The notes below the pieces were generated by a model, which did no database searches, was not told the DNA's origin, and worked only from the letters and a program-made list of their open reading frames with translations. The position numbers were made by a program, and so were the translations under genes. From NCBI GenBank assembly GCA_035403225.1, contig DAONET010000019.1, positions 1-47,300 on the forward strand: 47,300 bases of DNA, given 5' to 3'. Source of the DNA: DAIRDK01 sp035403225 (lineage in GTDB: Bacteria; Bacteroidota; Bacteroidia; Bacteroidales; FEN-979). Position 1 is the first letter of the stretch; each line of letters opens with the position of its first letter. This document shows, in pieces, positions 13,856 to 23,594 of the stretch.

Positions 13856-15220
13856 GTGAAACGAAGACAATATATTATTCGGTTGTTTATTGCAGTAATG
13901 GGTTGGGCCCTGGTCTGTTTTGACCAGGGTTCTCTCTTTGCTGAGGAAGATACTGCCCGGGTTATCAGTTTATCTGAATGCCTGAAGAAGGCAGTGGATT
14001 ACAGCCCCACGCTGCGAACGGCGGCGCTGGAACAGCAACGGCTGAAGTACGCGAAAGGCGAGACCATGAGCGCCGGGTTGCCCCAGATAAATGCCAACGG
14101 AAGCTTTGATGATTATATGAGCCTCCCCACCTCGCTCATCCCCGGGGAGTTCTTTAATCAACCAGGGACGATGATCGCGGTGCAGTTTGGGACGAAATAC
14201 AACTTGTCAGGCACCATTGATGTCAGCCAGTTGCTCTACAACCAGACTTACCTGACGTCGATGAAGCTGGCAGGGATGATGATGAACCGCAATGAGCTCA
14301 CCACGGAAAAGTTCCGGGAAGAGGTGGTGTATAATGTCGCCAACCTCTATTATCTTACCCAGGCCGTATTGGCACAGAAGGAAAACCAGCAGAAAAACCT
14401 TGCCAGGCTGGATACGATGGTCATCATCGCCGGACATCAATATGAGAACGGGTTGATCAGAAAAGTAGATGTGAACCGGATTGATGTGAACCGGATGAAC
14501 CTTCAGACAGCCATCGACGCGCTGGAGACGATATACCGGCAGCAGCTCGACATGCTGAAGTACTACATGGGGCTGGATCCTTCCGCAGAGATCATCGTGC
14601 CGTCGAACATCAGCGAACGACTGTTGACTCCCGGAAACAACCCTTCCGTCGATAACCATATCGACCTTCAGCTTATTCGGAAAGACAAGGAACTGGCTGT
14701 TACAGGGATGAACATGGTGAAAGCAGGCTATCTGCCTTCCCTGGCCGCTTACGGACGGTATAACTATTCCAGCCAGGACAATACGTTCAGTTTTTTTAAG
14801 AAAGAGGCCGAATGGTATGAGATGTCGCTGGTAGGGATACGACTGGATATCCCCCTGTTTGATGGTCTTCAGAAACGATCGAAGATCAAACAGGCCCAGG
14901 TGCAGTTGCAGGAGTTATCGATACAGGAAGAAGAAACAAAAAAAATGCTGGCCATCCAACTGCAGAATGCCGCCCGAAAGCTGAAATCAAGCCGGGATGC
15001 CTGGGTAAGGCAGACCGGTAATGTGAAACTGGCCGAAGATGTCATGAATGTGGCTTCGGCACAATACAGCCAGGGCATGATCACCATCACCGAGGTGCTC
15101 ACGGCGCACGCCGATCTGGGCGATTCGCAGGTGGGAATGGTGAAAGCCATGGTGGAAATGAAGAATGCCGAACTGGAATACCTGAAAGCTAATGGAAATA
15201 TTTTATCTGTTCTAAACTGA
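13856..15220 (+). CDS. TolC-family outer-membrane efflux protein
   Basis: 454 residues starting at GTG (13856), chosen because a signal peptide follows (MKRRQYIIRLFIAVMGWALV); the next ATG, at 13898, would cut it in half. It has the two OEP repeats of the family: long helical hairpins with S-L-S-E-C-L-K-K-A-V-D-Y-S-P-T-L near the N-terminus, and A-Q-Y-S-Q-G-M-I-T-I-T-E-V-L-T-A and M-V-E-M-K-N-A-E-L-E-Y-L-K-A-N-G at the C-terminus. It forms the trimeric outer-membrane channel for the adaptor and pump encoded directly after it (6-bp and 11-bp gaps), making one operon. Confidence 0.93.
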   Translation: MKRRQYIIRLFIAVMGWALVCFDQGSLFAEEDTARVISLSECLKKAVDYSPTLRTAALEQQRLKYAKGETMSAGLPQINANGSFDDYMSLPTSLIPGEFFNQPGTMIAVQFGTKYNLSGTIDVSQLLYNQTYLTSMKLAGMMMNRNELTTEKFREEVVYNVANLYYLTQAVLAQKENQQKNLARLDTMVIIAGHQYENGLIRKVDVNRIDVNRMNLQTAIDALETIYRQQLDMLKYYMGLDPSAEIIVPSNISERLLTPGNNPSVDNHIDLQLIRKDKELAVTGMNMVKAGYLPSLAAYGRYNYSSQDNTFSFFKKEAEWYEMSLVGIRLDIPLFDGLQKRSKIKQAQVQLQELSIQEEETKKMLAIQLQNAARKLKSSRDAWVRQTGNVKLAEDVMNVASAQYSQGMITITEVLTAHADLGDSQVGMVKAMVEMKNAELEYLKANGNILSVLN

Positions 15221-15226
15221 TCATCA

Positions 15227-16285
15227 ATGAAAAGGATCGTCGTAATAAGTGCTATTATCGTTGTGCTGGTTGGCGCGTGTGCCGTACAATTGCTGATGAA
15301 TAAAAAGAAGATCGAAGAAGCGTCGTCGGTCGTGAAACGAACCATCACCTTCCCCGTGGTTACCCGGGAAGTGAAACGCGGAGTGATGGATGATCGTTTC
15401 AGTGTGACCGGGACGATGAACCCATCGCATGAAGTGACCTTCCTGGCAGAGGGGCAGGGAAGAGTGGTGTCCGTTCTGTTCGACAATGGAGATCATGTCG
15501 CAGAAGGTCAGGTGCTGGCGCGTCTCGACGATGTCCTGCCCAAAAGCCAGCTTGAATTGGCCCGGGCAGCCTTCAAAAAGGCGACGGATGACCTGGATAA
15601 GTTTGAAAAGCTCCTGAAAGTGGACGGGGTGTCATCACAACAACTGGCCGACATCAGGCTGGGTTATATCAAGGCCCAATCTGACCTCGTCACCGCCCAG
15701 CGTATGGTGGACAACACCATCATAAAAGCTCCCATCAGTGGAAATATCACGAAGAGGTATATCGAAAAAGGAAGCCTGGTCATGCCGGGTACCACCGTTG
15801 CCGATATCGTGGATGTGGGAAGATTGAAATTTACCGCCACTCTTTCCGAAGAAGAAGTCGTCCGGCTGAAACAGGGGATGAAAGGCGTGATCACGGTCCC
15901 CATCTATCCGGGGAAAGAATACGATGCCAGGATAACCACCATCGGGGTGAAAGCGGACGAATCCAGACGTTTCACCGTGGAACTGGATCTGGCCAATGAC
16001 CGGAATAATCCGCTCAGGGCCGGGATGTACGGAACCGTGACTTTTTCGTTCAACAGGGAACGGGAGGCGATCCTGGCCCCCAGAAACTGCATCACGGGAA
16101 GCATCAAGGACCCGTATGTGTTTATCGTGGAAAACGGAAGAGCTGTCTTTAAAAAAGTCGTCACCGGCGCGATCACCGACAACGAAGTAGAGATCTTGTC
16201 GGGACTCAACCCGGGAGAGAAAGTGATTGTCTCCGGACAGATCAACCTTGAAAATGGTTCCCCCGTTACAATCATTAACCAGTAA
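15227..16285 (+). CDS. RND efflux periplasmic adaptor (membrane fusion protein)
   Basis: 352 residues. The N-terminal hydrophobic segment (5-22) has L-V-G-A-C but without a strong lipobox context, so it may be an anchor or a lipid-modified signal. Then a lipoyl-like half (E-G-Q-G-R-V-V-S-V-L-F-D-N-G-D-H-V-A-E-G-Q-V-L-A), a short alpha-hairpin (about 105-160), the second lipoyl half (I-K-A-P-I-S-G-N-I-T-K-R), a beta-barrel (V-G-R-L-K-F-T-A-T-L-S-E) and a membrane-proximal domain ending L-N-P-G-E-K-V-I-V-S-G. It links the pump at 16297 to the TolC-like channel. Confidence 0.93.
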   Translation: MKRIVVISAIIVVLVGACAVQLLMNKKKIEEASSVVKRTITFPVVTREVKRGVMDDRFSVTGTMNPSHEVTFLAEGQGRVVSVLFDNGDHVAEGQVLARLDDVLPKSQLELARAAFKKATDDLDKFEKLLKVDGVSSQQLADIRLGYIKAQSDLVTAQRMVDNTIIKAPISGNITKRYIEKGSLVMPGTTVADIVDVGRLKFTATLSEEEVVRLKQGMKGVITVPIYPGKEYDARITTIGVKADESRRFTVELDLANDRNNPLRAGMYGTVTFSFNREREAILAPRNCITGSIKDPYVFIVENGRAVFKKVVTGAITDNEVEILSGLNPGEKVIVSGQINLENGSPVTIINQ

Positions 16286-16296
16286 TACCAGCCTTT

Positions 16297-19200
16297 ATGA
16301 ACATTACCGAATTATCGATCAAACGACCATCGCTCGTTGTAGTGATCTTCACTGTGCTGGGCTTTTTGGGAGTGGTCAGCTTCATGCAGTTGAACTATGA
16401 GCTGTTACCCAAGTACACCGAACCGGTGCTGGTAGTGGTGACCGTATACCCGGGAGCATCGCCCTCGGAAGTTGAAAACTCCGTAACGAAAAAGATTGAA
16501 GATGCGGTCTCTTCGCTGGAAGAGACGGATAATATCCAATCTACCTCCTACGAAGGAATGTCGGTGACGGTGATCATTTTTAAGTCAAGCGCCGACATGG
16601 ACAAAGCGCTGCGGGATGCTCAGCGTAAGGTAAGTAACATCCAGTATCTGCTGCCTAAGGATTCACGTCCTCCGATCATTGCTAATTTTTCCATGGATGA
16701 TATCCCGATCATGCGTATCGGTATCACCGCGAAAATGGGCAACGCTGAATTATATGACCTGGTCAAGTACAAGATCCAACCGATGTTTTCGACCCTCGAA
16801 GGAGTGTCGCAGGTAGATATTATCGGCGGAGAGGAACGGGAGATCCGGATCAATGTCGACCGCGATAAACTGAATGCGTTCGGGTTGTCGATCCTGCAGG
16901 TCACCCAGGCAGTGCAGAGCAGTAATATGGAATTTCCTACCGGGAAGATCAAAGATCCCAATCAGCAGTACATCATCAGGCTGGCCGGGAAATTCACCAA
17001 CCTGAATGACATATCGGAACTGGTGGTTGGCACCGGCTTGAACGGCAGCCCGGTCAAACTCTCCGATGTCGCTGAAATATACGATACCAAGAAAGAGGTG
17101 ACGAGTATCAGCCGTATTGACGGACAGAACTCGATCAGCCTGTTGGTCTTCAAACAGCCCGACGGGAATGAGGTGGAGATCAGCAAGCTGGTGAAGAAAG
17201 AGATGGGTAAGATCGAGGGTATCTATCAGCAGAACGATGTGAATTTCACCATCGCCAACGACACCTCCGATTTCACCCTGACCTCAGCCAACGCCGTGAT
17301 GCACGATCTGTTGCTGGCCGTGGCCCTGGTGGCTTTGGTGATGCTTGTCTTTCTGCATTCATTCCGGAACTCGCTGATCATCCTGGTCGCCATCCCCGCC
17401 TCACTCGTCTCCACGTTCATTGCGATGTACATCTTCGACTTCTCGCTGAACATCATTTCCCTGGTGGCCATGTCGCTGGTGATCGGTATCCTGGTCGACG
17501 ACTCGATCGTGGTGCTGGAAAATATCTACCGGCATCTGGAAAAGGGGAAGAAACGACGGCTGGCTGCTCTTGACGGCCGAAACGAGATCAACTACACGGC
17601 CTTGTCCATTACCATGGTCGATGTGGTGGTGTTCCTCCCCATCGCTATCATCCCGAGCATGATCTCCGACATCCTGCGACAGTTTGCCCTCGTAGTGGTG
17701 TTCTCCACGCTGCTCAGTCTGTTTGTCTCCTTCACCCTGACACCGTTGCTGGCTTCCCGGCTTGCCAAACACGAGCATTTCAGACCGGGTTCCCTGCTTG
17801 ATCGTATCATTTCGGGATTCGAACGGGGATTGACATGGATCACGAATCGTTACGGCTACGTGGTGGCTTGGTCGCTGCGTCATAAAGCCATGGTGCTGAT
17901 CTCAGCCACGGTGCTGTTCCTCGGTTCCCTGATGCTGATTCCATCGGGTTTTATCGGCAGCGAGTTCATCAGCATGGGCGATCGCGGGGAGGTGATCATC
18001 AACCTGGAGATGGCCAAAAATGTGACGGTGGAACAGACCAACCAGATGACGCTGATCGCCGAGAAGATGATCATGAAGAAACCCGAAGTGGTCAGCATGT
18101 TTACTTCAGTAGGTTCGTCCACCAGCTTCTTCAGCGCAGGGACCGAGGCCTATAAGTCGGAGATCCATATCAAAATGGTGCCGAAAGAAAAGCGGAACAT
18201 CACTTCGGATAAATTCGCCGAACAGTTGAAGTACGAACTGCAGGGGGCCTTGCCGGGCGTGAAAGTCCGTTCCTCCATCGTGTCGTTGATGGGTACCAGC
18301 GATATGGAACCGGTTCAGGTCGTGTTGGCAGGTCCCAACCTCGATACCCTGAATGTCTATGCCCAGCGTGTAATGAGCGAGCTGAAGAAGATCCCGGGAA
18401 CCGCTGAAGTCAAACTTTCTGTGGAGAGTGGTAATCCGGAAGTGAATGTTCAACTGGATAAAGAGAAGATGGCACGGTTGGGACTTACTACCGCCAGCGT
18501 TGGGATGACGCTTCAGAATGCTTTCAGCGGGAATACGGATACCAAGTTTACCAAGGGAGGGAACGAGTACGACATCAATATCATGATGGATGCCTTTGAC
18601 CGGAAAAGCATCAGCGATTTATCGTCGTTGACATTCACCAACCAGTACGGGCAGCCCATCCGGCTGAACCAGTTCGCTACTATTGAGCCGTCGACAGGGA
18701 TGACAGTCCTTCAACGGTATAACAGAGTACCATCGATAACAGTTACCTCGCAGGTCGTCGGCAGGCCGGTAGGGAGTGTGGGTACCGATGTCATGAACAA
18801 GGTGAAATCGATGAAACTCCCTCCGGAGGTGCAGTTCATCCCCGAAGGCGACATCAAGTACCAGACGGAAGCTTTCGGCAGCATGGGAATAGCGTTCCTG
18901 GCTTCGATCCTGTTTGTTTACCTGATCATGGTAGCGTTGTATGATTCGTACATCTACCCCTTCGTCGTTCTCTTCTCGATTCCGTTAGCCATCATCGGAG
19001 CCTTGCTGGCGCTGGCGCTGACGATGCAGTCGCTTTCTATCTTCTCGATCCTCGGGATGATCATGCTGGTCGGACTGGTCGGGAAGAATGCGATTTTGCT
19101 TGTGGACTTCGCCAATCACCGGCGAAGCCAGGGGATCAGTACCCCCTGGTCGTTGGTGATGGCCGGAAAGGTTCGTCTCCGTCCCATCCTGATGACCACC

Positions 19201-19398
19201 TTCTCGATGATCTTCGGCATGATGCCCATTGCGCTGGCACAGGGCGCCGGATCAGAATGGAAAAATGGCATGGCTTGGGCGCTGATCGGCGGGTTGGCTT
19301 CCTCAATGTTTCTGACGCTCATCGTGGTCCCTGTGGTCTACCAGATGGTCGATTCCCTGAAACTCAGAATGAGAAGAGCAAAAAAGAAGGAGGAATGA
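16297..19398 (+). CDS. RND efflux pump (HAE1/AcrB family)
   Basis: 1033 residues, the usual size for the family, with 12 membrane helices in two halves and two large periplasmic loops. The proton-relay aspartates of TM4 are present (L-V-D-D-S-I-V-V-L-E-N-I, Asp401 and Asp402), as is the TM10 lysine in V-G-K-N-A-I-L-L-V-D-F (Lys930). The start follows the usual pattern (N-I-T-E-L-S-I-K-R-P). Asp-Asp in TM4 is typical of hydrophobe/amphiphile (drug, bile, lipid) rather than heavy-metal pumps. It is the third gene of the efflux operon. No dedicated regulator gene is adjacent. Confidence 0.95.
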   Translation: MNITELSIKRPSLVVVIFTVLGFLGVVSFMQLNYELLPKYTEPVLVVVTVYPGASPSEVENSVTKKIEDAVSSLEETDNIQSTSYEGMSVTVIIFKSSADMDKALRDAQRKVSNIQYLLPKDSRPPIIANFSMDDIPIMRIGITAKMGNAELYDLVKYKIQPMFSTLEGVSQVDIIGGEEREIRINVDRDKLNAFGLSILQVTQAVQSSNMEFPTGKIKDPNQQYIIRLAGKFTNLNDISELVVGTGLNGSPVKLSDVAEIYDTKKEVTSISRIDGQNSISLLVFKQPDGNEVEISKLVKKEMGKIEGIYQQNDVNFTIANDTSDFTLTSANAVMHDLLLAVALVALVMLVFLHSFRNSLIILVAIPASLVSTFIAMYIFDFSLNIISLVAMSLVIGILVDDSIVVLENIYRHLEKGKKRRLAALDGRNEINYTALSITMVDVVVFLPIAIIPSMISDILRQFALVVVFSTLLSLFVSFTLTPLLASRLAKHEHFRPGSLLDRIISGFERGLTWITNRYGYVVAWSLRHKAMVLISATVLFLGSLMLIPSGFIGSEFISMGDRGEVIINLEMAKNVTVEQTNQMTLIAEKMIMKKPEVVSMFTSVGSSTSFFSAGTEAYKSEIHIKMVPKEKRNITSDKFAEQLKYELQGALPGVKVRSSIVSLMGTSDMEPVQVVLAGPNLDTLNVYAQRVMSELKKIPGTAEVKLSVESGNPEVNVQLDKEKMARLGLTTASVGMTLQNAFSGNTDTKFTKGGNEYDINIMMDAFDRKSISDLSSLTFTNQYGQPIRLNQFATIEPSTGMTVLQRYNRVPSITVTSQVVGRPVGSVGTDVMNKVKSMKLPPEVQFIPEGDIKYQTEAFGSMGIAFLASILFVYLIMVALYDSYIYPFVVLFSIPLAIIGALLALALTMQSLSIFSILGMIMLVGLVGKNAILLVDFANHRRSQGISTPWSLVMAGKVRLRPILMTTFSMIFGMMPIALAQGAGSEWKNGMAWALIGGLASSMFLTLIVVPVVYQMVDSLKLRMRRAKKKEE

Positions 19399-19457
19399 TC
19401 GTGATATTCTGACTCTTTGTATATTCGTGGAACCTGAGTTCTGCTGCAAAGAGAAGA

Positions 19458-20726
19458 ATGAGACCCGGACATTATATTAAAGATCTCAAACGGCGTGATC
19501 ACAAGCCGGCATTTGGCGGGCTCGATATCCTCAAGTATATCGGGCCCGGTTTGTTGGTCACGGTCGGATTCATCGATCCCGGCAACTGGGCTTCCAATAT
19601 CGCGGCAGGCTCTTCTTTCGGGTATGAACTGCTGTGGATGGTCACGCTTTCCACGATCATGCTGATCATCCTGCAGCACAATGTCGCGCACCTCGGAATC
19701 GCCACCGGGTTGTGCCTTTCCGAAGCCCTTACCACCTTTGTCTCTCCCCGGGTCTCCCGGAGTTTACTGGTCACGGCCCTGGGAGCCTCCGTCTCTACCT
19801 CCCTGGCCGAGATCCTCGGCGCCGCGCTGGCGCTGAACATGCTGTTTGACATACCTGTCGCCGCCGGAGCCCTGATGGCGTATCTTTTCGTCCTGATCAT
19901 CCTTCTGTCCAACACCTACCGCAGAATTGAAAAATTCATCATTGCCTTTGTCAGCATCATCGGCCTTTCCTTCCTCTACGAACTGACACTGGTCGACATT
20001 GACTGGTTCTCTGCCGGCATTGGTTGGGTGAAACCTGTCATCCCCAAGGGATCCCTGATCATCGTGATGAGTGTCCTCGGCGCCGTGGTTATGCCCCACA
20101 ACCTGTTCCTGCATTCTGAGGTCATCCAAAGCCGAAGGTGGAACCTGGAAGAGGATAAGGTGATCAAAAGGCAACTGAAATATGAATTCTACGACACCTT
20201 GTTGTCGATGATCGCCGGATGGGCTATCAACAGCGCGATGATCCTGCTGGCCACTACAGCCTTCTTTTCCAGGGATTTGCAGGTTACCGGTCTGCAACAG
20301 GCGGAAGAGATCCTGAGACCGTTGCTGGGATCCAATGCCTCCGTCGTCTTTGCCGTGGCGCTGCTGTGTTCGGGCGTCGCCTCCGCCATCACCTCCGGAA
20401 TGGCCGGCGGAACCATCACCGCAGGTTGGTTCAGGGAATCCTATGATATTCAGGATAACCATTCCCGACTGGGAGTGATCGGATCATTGACCCTGGGATT
20501 TCTCCTGATTCTGCTGATCCGTGATGCCTACCACGCCTTGATCATCTCACAGATGATCCTCAGCATCCAGCTCCCTTTCACCATCTTCCCCCAGATTTAC
20601 CTGACTTCTTCGGCCACCGTGATGGGAAAATTTGTGAACCGGAAGTCGACAACTATCCTCCTCCTGATCATTGGTGGTGTGGTCACATTTCTGAACATTC
20701 GCCTTTTAATCAGTCTGATTTTGTAG
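19458..20726 (+). CDS. Nramp-family divalent metal (Mn/Fe) transporter
   Basis: 422 residues, 11 predicted membrane helices. The two metal-site motifs are intact: D-P-G-N in TM1 (Asp40, Asn43) and A-V-V-M-P-H-N in TM6 (Ala209, Met212), the Met favouring transition metals over Mg or Ca. It probably imports Mn(II) or Fe(II) with protons across the inner membrane. A weak promoter-like box (TATATTCG, 19420-19427) lies in the 59-bp gap after the pump gene, so it may be transcribed separately. The PHP-protein gene follows by 32 bp. No MntR or Fur box was identified. Confidence 0.92.
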   Translation: MRPGHYIKDLKRRDHKPAFGGLDILKYIGPGLLVTVGFIDPGNWASNIAAGSSFGYELLWMVTLSTIMLIILQHNVAHLGIATGLCLSEALTTFVSPRVSRSLLVTALGASVSTSLAEILGAALALNMLFDIPVAAGALMAYLFVLIILLSNTYRRIEKFIIAFVSIIGLSFLYELTLVDIDWFSAGIGWVKPVIPKGSLIIVMSVLGAVVMPHNLFLHSEVIQSRRWNLEEDKVIKRQLKYEFYDTLLSMIAGWAINSAMILLATTAFFSRDLQVTGLQQAEEILRPLLGSNASVVFAVALLCSGVASAITSGMAGGTITAGWFRESYDIQDNHSRLGVIGSLTLGFLLILLIRDAYHALIISQMILSIQLPFTIFPQIYLTSSATVMGKFVNRKSTTILLLIIGGVVTFLNIRLLISLIL

Positions 20727-20758
20727 CTTTGGCATCGAATTGATGAAATGGGAAAGGA

Positions 20759-22000
20759 ATGAAAAAACCGCTCTTCAGGATACTAAAATGGATCGGAATC
20801 GCCCTCCTGGCGCTGGCCGGCATCTTTCTGACGATACAGATCTGGTTCTACTTCACGGCTCCTCTTTATATCTTTGATCGCCCCGGGAGATTTTCGGGCA
20901 CTCAATGGTATAATCCCTATGCCGGGATGGACAGCACCCAATGGAAGAAAGCCAACTTCCATTTTCATACGCGTAAATGGATGGGACTGACTTCCGGAAG
21001 GAACAACTCGAATGAAGAACTCTGGAGGGTTTATAAAATGTTGGGCTATGACGTGCCCATGATCTCAAATTACCAGCAAATAAGCCGGTTTAACCAGGAC
21101 TCTTCGTGGTATCTCGGTTGTTATGAACATGGATACGGGTTCAGAAAGACACATCAACTCCTTCTCGGGGCTCAAAAGGTCTTGTGGCGCGATTACAGCT
21201 TCTCCCAGAATCTGAACCACCGGCAGCACATCATCAACCTGCTCCGGAAACAAAATGGCCTGGTCGTCCTGGCTCACCCCGGCTGGGACAATGGTTATCC
21301 TCCCGAACGCATCGGCCTGTTGTCCAACTACGACCTGCTGGAAGCCATCAACGGAAATTACCGGTCCTTGACGCAGTGGGATTCGGTCCTTTCTGCCGGA
21401 CGTCCCGTATTCCTCCTGGCCGATGATGATGCACATGATATTCAGGATCCGGGTGAAATAGGAGTCTGTATGACTTTTGTCAACACACCGGATATCGCTG
21501 CTCCCCGCATGACGGAGGCTCTCCGGGCAGGTCGTTCGTACGGTATGGATGTGTCCCGGAGCGAGACATCGACCTGGGAGAAAAAGACGTTCTATCACAC
21601 CCATCTGATGCCGTCACTCAAAGCAGTGGAGATAAAAAACGACACCCTCCGGGTCAGGGTCAGCGAAAAAGCCATGAAGATCATCTTTACCGGACAGGGC
21701 GGAGTGGTGAAGAAGGAAACGTCCAATAAAGCGGAAGCCTGGTACGCTCTTCAGAAAGAAGATACTTATATCCGCACCCACATTATCTTTTATACCCCGA
21801 AGAAATGGGCTGGAACGGAGATGTTCCTGAACCCGGTCTTCCGCTATTCCGGCCGGACACCCGTGAATGTGCTTACTTCCTGTGTCAACGAGGAACGGAC
21901 CTGGATTTTCCGCATCCTTACTTTCGGCTCCATCGTCCTGTTTGGTGTCGTGATCGTTCGTCTTCGCCAGTTACGCCGGAAAAGAGACACTGAATCATGA
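20759..22000 (+). CDS. Membrane-anchored PHP-domain phosphoesterase-like protein
   Basis: 413 residues. An N-terminal membrane helix (about 10-32) and a C-terminal one (about 384-402) flank a PHP-type metal-dependent domain: N-F-H-F-H-T (His68, His70), T-H-Q-L-L-L-G near 131-137, L-A-H-P-G-W (His173) and A-D-D-D-A-H-D (Asp222-224, His226). A beta-sandwich of about 90 residues lies between the PHP core and the last helix. PHP proteins hydrolyse phosphoesters; here the domain probably faces the periplasm. The stop codon overlaps the start of the glycosyltransferase gene (ATGA), so the two are coupled; an envelope phospholipid or glycan phosphate is a reasonable but unproven substrate. Confidence 0.82.
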   Translation: MKKPLFRILKWIGIALLALAGIFLTIQIWFYFTAPLYIFDRPGRFSGTQWYNPYAGMDSTQWKKANFHFHTRKWMGLTSGRNNSNEELWRVYKMLGYDVPMISNYQQISRFNQDSSWYLGCYEHGYGFRKTHQLLLGAQKVLWRDYSFSQNLNHRQHIINLLRKQNGLVVLAHPGWDNGYPPERIGLLSNYDLLEAINGNYRSLTQWDSVLSAGRPVFLLADDDAHDIQDPGEIGVCMTFVNTPDIAAPRMTEALRAGRSYGMDVSRSETSTWEKKTFYHTHLMPSLKAVEIKNDTLRVRVSEKAMKIIFTGQGGVVKKETSNKAEAWYALQKEDTYIRTHIIFYTPKKWAGTEMFLNPVFRYSGRTPVNVLTSCVNEERTWIFRILTFGSIVLFGVVIVRLRQLRRKRDTES

Positions 22001-23562
22001 AACAGGAACGGAAAATAACCATGGCCCTGGTGATCCTGCTGATTCTTTCAGCCGGCATCAGAGCATTCCTGGCTTGGTTTACCGAACTGGGGTTCGATGA
22101 AGTGTACTACTGGACCTATGCAAAGTACCCCGACCTCAGCCATTTCGACCACCCTCCCATGGTGGGATGGGTCATCAACTTTTTCAGTCTTAACCTGCTG
22201 TTACAGGATGAGTTTTTCCTCCGGTTGGGTCCGGTGATTTTCGGAACCATCAGCACCTGGCTGATGTATCGCATCGGGAAGACCATCAAGAACGAACTCA
22301 CGGGTTTCTATGCTGCCCTGATGTATACGGCCTCGTTCTATGCTTCCGTAATCTGCGGCACTTTCATCCTGCCCGACGGACCCCAGAGCCTGCTGTGGCT
22401 GCTCTCCCTGTTGTTTCTGCTGAAAGCGCTTCCCGACCGGGAGATGGCCAAAGAAAGCCGCTGGTTCCTGCTTTTCGCCGGCATCACGGTCGGATTGGCC
22501 CTGCTGTCGAAGTACCACGCGGCCTTCCTCATCACCGGGACCTTTGCTTTTATCCTCTTTTACAACCGGAAGTGGTTCACCGCGAAAGAAACCTGGTTCG
22601 CCTTCATCACGGCACTCCTGCTTTTCCTGCCCGTGGTAGTATGGAACTACCAGAACGATTTTATCAGCTTCACGTTCCACGAAGGACGGATCCTGCCGAA
22701 AAAGACGATCGGACTTTCCCCCGAATTCTTCCTGTTGGAGCTGCTTGGTGAATTCGGGTACAACAACCCCGTGAACTTCGTCCTGGTGGTCGCTTCCTTC
22801 GTAGCGTTGGGCAAAGGGAAAGATTTTATCCGGCACGATTACCGCAACCTGATCCTCTGGATTCACCTGCCCATGCTGATCCTCTTCCTGTCCATCTCCA
22901 TGTTCAGGTCGACATTGCCGCACTGGACCGGTCCCGCATATACCGGCTTCTTCCTGCTGGCGGCTACCTGGCTCGATGAACGGCTGAAGGAAAAACAGAA
23001 GGTAAGAATCTTCCCGTGGTCGCTGCGTGCCGCGCTGCTCATCACCGTTACCGCGGTGGTGTTTGCGGCAGGACAGATGAATTACGGCTGGTTTGATGTC
23101 TCCCGGACGGGTATCCGCGATATCAGCCTCGATATGTACGGGTGGAGGCAGACAGGGGAGAAGGTGCCACGGGTGATGGACAAACAGGAAAAAGCCGGAC
23201 TCATCAAACCCGGTTCCCCGTTGTTCACTTTCCGGTGGTTCCCTGCCGCCAATTTCGATTATTACCTGTGCGAACATACCGGCCGGAAGGTCTATGCGAT
23301 CGGTTCCCTCTCCAGGATCCATAAATACTACTGGATAAACCAGATCCATGGGAACCTCTCCAAAGGATCGGATGCGTGGTTCGTGGGATTAAGCGACGAC
23401 ACCTACGATGCTGCTTATCTCTACGGATGGATGTTCGATTCGATATCAAAACCCGATACCGTCAATATTCTCCGTTACGGGAAGATAGTACGCCAGGCCT
23501 ATGTTTTCAGACTCAAAGGACTGAAACAGGAGCTGACGTTCCCCCAGCCGGAGAAACAGTGA
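21997..23562 (+). CDS. GT39/ArnT-like polyprenol-phosphate-sugar glycosyltransferase
   Basis: 521 residues, about 10-12 membrane helices in the first 370, then a soluble C-terminal domain. The first loop has the conserved acidic pair in G-F-D-E-V-Y-Y-W (Asp34, Glu35) and D-H-P-P-M-V (Asp51 onward), typical of PMT_2/GT39-like enzymes such as ArnT, which transfer sugars from polyprenyl phosphate to lipid or protein acceptors on the periplasmic side. The acceptor is unknown. The ATG lies within the upstream stop (4-bp overlap). It converges on fumC with a 32-bp gap that holds no clear terminator. Confidence 0.85.
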   Translation: MKQERKITMALVILLILSAGIRAFLAWFTELGFDEVYYWTYAKYPDLSHFDHPPMVGWVINFFSLNLLLQDEFFLRLGPVIFGTISTWLMYRIGKTIKNELTGFYAALMYTASFYASVICGTFILPDGPQSLLWLLSLLFLLKALPDREMAKESRWFLLFAGITVGLALLSKYHAAFLITGTFAFILFYNRKWFTAKETWFAFITALLLFLPVVVWNYQNDFISFTFHEGRILPKKTIGLSPEFFLLELLGEFGYNNPVNFVLVVASFVALGKGKDFIRHDYRNLILWIHLPMLILFLSISMFRSTLPHWTGPAYTGFFLLAATWLDERLKEKQKVRIFPWSLRAALLITVTAVVFAAGQMNYGWFDVSRTGIRDISLDMYGWRQTGEKVPRVMDKQEKAGLIKPGSPLFTFRWFPAANFDYYLCEHTGRKVYAIGSLSRIHKYYWINQIHGNLSKGSDAWFVGLSDDTYDAAYLYGWMFDSISKPDTVNILRYGKIVRQAYVFRLKGLKQELTFPQPEKQ

Positions 23563-23594
23563 TGAGAAGGTCGAAGTCAGAACAAGATCTGCTT

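Noticed and set aside
22201..23349. Minus-strand ORF of 382 codons
   Set aside because: Antisense to the GT39 gene; composition is low-complexity Gln/Glu/Gly-rich as expected from the reverse reading of membrane helices.
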